Positions 62,338-64,000 of a stretch of DNA of 64,000 nucleotides are shown here, in pieces. The notes beneath the pieces were generated by a model. It made no database searches and was not told the DNA's origin. It saw only the letters and a list, made by a program, of their open reading frames with translations. Positions within the stretch are counted from its first letter, which is position 1, and every line of letters begins with the position of its first letter. The position numbers were made by a program, and so were the translations under genes. The stretch comes from Oscarella lobularis. Taxonomy: Eukaryota; Porifera; Homoscleromorpha; Homosclerophorida; Oscarellidae. The stretch is taken from positions 1,736,001 to 1,800,000 of the forward strand of contig NC_089177.1 in the NCBI RefSeq assembly GCF_947507565.1. Direction: 5' to 3'.

Positions 62338-64000
62338 ACGAGTTTCAAATGCGCATGTCTCGTCGTTAGGGTTACATCGCGCAATGGAATGTTCTCCATA
62401 CGCGTTGATTTAGCCTATTACTCCTTCGAATCGCACCAATTCTTCTTCGAAAAAGTGCATCGAACCTGAAATTCTATCAATTGAAGAATGGGGCGTAGAG
62501 CGGGGTCCCGTCAAACAAAAGTTAGGATCGCTGGGTTAGGCCCATAGCTTAAAAAGATAAATGTAGTAACAAGGCTACTAACTTACCTCCTATGGCGGAA
62601 TCGCAAAAACGAGCCTCATAGAACCCATTTCAGAACCCTACAGGCCACTTCTTTGACACAAGTTTTGGCTTTTAGAAAAGCCAGGCTTCTGAGGGTGGAA
62701 TTACTGCCAGCACATCTGCGATTCTATGTTCATGAAGCCCTTAGTATTAGCGTCTCGTAGCCGTTTGAGAGTAGCCATGATCAGTTCGTACGATGGTTTG
62801 TCGATGCCTTTCCAGACGCTTCTTCTGCACAGCTGAAACGTACTGAGGTCGAATTGGAGTAGAAGGCAGATTTTTGAGAGACGCCCTTAGTTGCTGCTGA
62901 AACTCCACGGTGGTGTACCATTCATCCTCGACTGCGTTTTCGATATCTTCCTCTCCATCGTCGTCTTCTTCTGCGTTGTTTTCTTCCTCGATTTGTTGAC
63001 TCGTGGCAATCCCCTTGTTGAGCGTATCTGATAATTTTTCAATCGAGTTTAGCAGAAACCGTCCGAAGTATCGACACGACTGTTCTTCTAAGCAGAGGTG
63101 GTGGAATGAATGCCCGCAGCTTAGTAAAGCGACTTCTTCATTCTCCATAGCGCAGTCTTCAGAATCGCAGAAAAACTCTTGTTCTGGCAATTTAGCCGTT
63201 GAGAAACCGAGAGGAAGACTTCTTTGATCCAATGTGCAGTTAAATGTTTTTAGGTAGAAGTGCTTCCTTTGTTGTCGAGCTACCGGAGTTTCTTTGGATT
63301 GACCTGGATGACCATGTAATTCTATAAATTTGGTCACAAGAAAATTGCTGTTTTTCCAGCTAGAAGAGCAACGTTGCGCTTGTGGCGTTTTCTCAAAGTA
63401 TCTTCTAGAAAATGAGACGAGAATTCATGATCAAAAATTCTTGCGCCGAGAACGTGAGTGATTTCTATTATTTGTTCTGCAGACGTCCAGGCCGGGCACT
63501 GCATTCGCAGTAATGAGTGAAACGTTTCGACCTTTTTCTCAGAGAAGACGTTCATATACGACGAAAAAGTACTTTTCCATCCAGGTGCCACAGTTTCATG
63601 ATGGATATGACCACTTATTACAGATAGCATTGCTTTATTGTAGTTGTGTCTTTGCTGGACGATGAACACAACAGCCATCCGTAGGATTGATTCCTGCCAC
63701 AATTCGTAGCGAGATCCTCTGTGAATTGTGACGTAGAAGTAGAAGACAAGGGGAGTCAGTTCGTCGAGCAAATGTCTCAATGCAAGAAATTCGATGTTTT
63801 TGCAGACGCCAAAGAGACAAAGAACGTCTTCTCTGACTATTAGCCAACCGCCAAAAAGAGCAGCAAGAAGAGTTGTCATTCTGTGGAACTGCGGTTTGCG
63901 GGGAAGCTTTTTCTTCTCTCCAAAGAGGTATTTGTACAACTCTACATGGACATAACAGTAGCCAAATGGAGTAGATTTAGTTAATAAAATTACCTGAGAA
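62338..64000 (-). CDS. second copy of the DUF6589-like gene 3' part, cut by window end
   Basis: Closely similar to 18283-19689 throughout. Frames at 63939-63334 (MTTLLAALFGGWLIVREDVL, CLFGVCKNIEFLALRHLLDE, RHNYNKAMLSVISGH, EKKVETFHSLLRMQ) and 63337-62747 (FIELHGHPGQSKETPVARQQ, CDSEDCAMENEEVALLSCGH, SFHHLCLEEQSCRYFG, an acidic run, FQQQLRASLKNLPS). Only one frame change is needed, near 63340. This copy is better preserved than that at 18 kb and has an extra 265 bp at about 62476-62742. The upstream exons lie outside the window. The region beside 63990 matches the insertion site of the integrase element in copy 1, without the element, giving the empty-site reference. Confidence 0.6.

Overview
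This is nuclear DNA from a eukaryote, most probably a sponge and possibly a homoscleromorph (inference). Coding regions are split by many very short GT-AG introns of about 50-60 bp. The mobile families present (DUF6589-type transposases, rve integrases with helix-turn-helix N-termini, DIRS-like retroelements, a LINE with a 2A peptide) are typical of sponges and cnidarians. A cluster of six intact tRNA genes at 14.0-14.5 kb is mitochondrial in type: tRNA-Trp has a UCA anticodon and tRNA-Tyr has a long variable arm, as in sponge mtDNA.

Layout. 0.9-1.3 kb: small HIRAN-like gene. 1.93-7.32 kb: complete DNA transposon with 139-bp terminal inverted repeats and a perfect 9-bp target duplication, carrying a multi-exon DUF6589/Academ-like transposase and a convergent RecQ-family helicase. 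7.8-9.4 kb: spliced rve integrase-like gene. 9.6-13.4 kb: HECT E3 ligase-like pseudogene split by a 1.24-kb hAT-like insertion. 13.5-15.3 kb: AT-rich tandem repeats and mitochondrial tRNA genes abutting a truncated kinase gene. 15.5-18.0 kb: DIRS-like gag remnant and a 1.68-kb palindrome with a 17-bp minisatellite. 18.3-31.5 kb: nest of elements, in which a minus-strand DUF6589-like gene appears to be cut into four pieces by an integrase element with 308-bp TIRs and 6-bp TSD (19.69-23.48 kb), a Tc1-like element with an internal inversion (23.91-25.58 kb), and a LINE with an intact 1153-residue ORF (26.5-30.4 kb). 31.8-35.6 kb: DIRS, gypsy-gag and LINE fragments. 35.6-49 kb: gene-like island with three related kinase loci (two decayed, one apparently intact), an F-box/LRR fragment and an NHL-BTB gene split by a young, intact Ty3/gypsy element. 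49.7-64 kb: decayed DIRS, Helitron, MITE, Tc1-like, gypsy and Harbinger remnants, ending in a second copy of the DUF6589-like gene from 18-19.7 kb.

How it fits together. Most sequence is accessory. The two best-preserved DNA transposons share a layout: a catalytic protein on one strand and an accessory protein (RecQ helicase, or RING protein) on the other, tail to tail. Several host genes are caught mid-decay, with the disrupting element, its target duplication and later point mutations all visible. Family names come from motifs and memory, not from searches. Multi-exon spans run from first to last recognised coding base and include introns.
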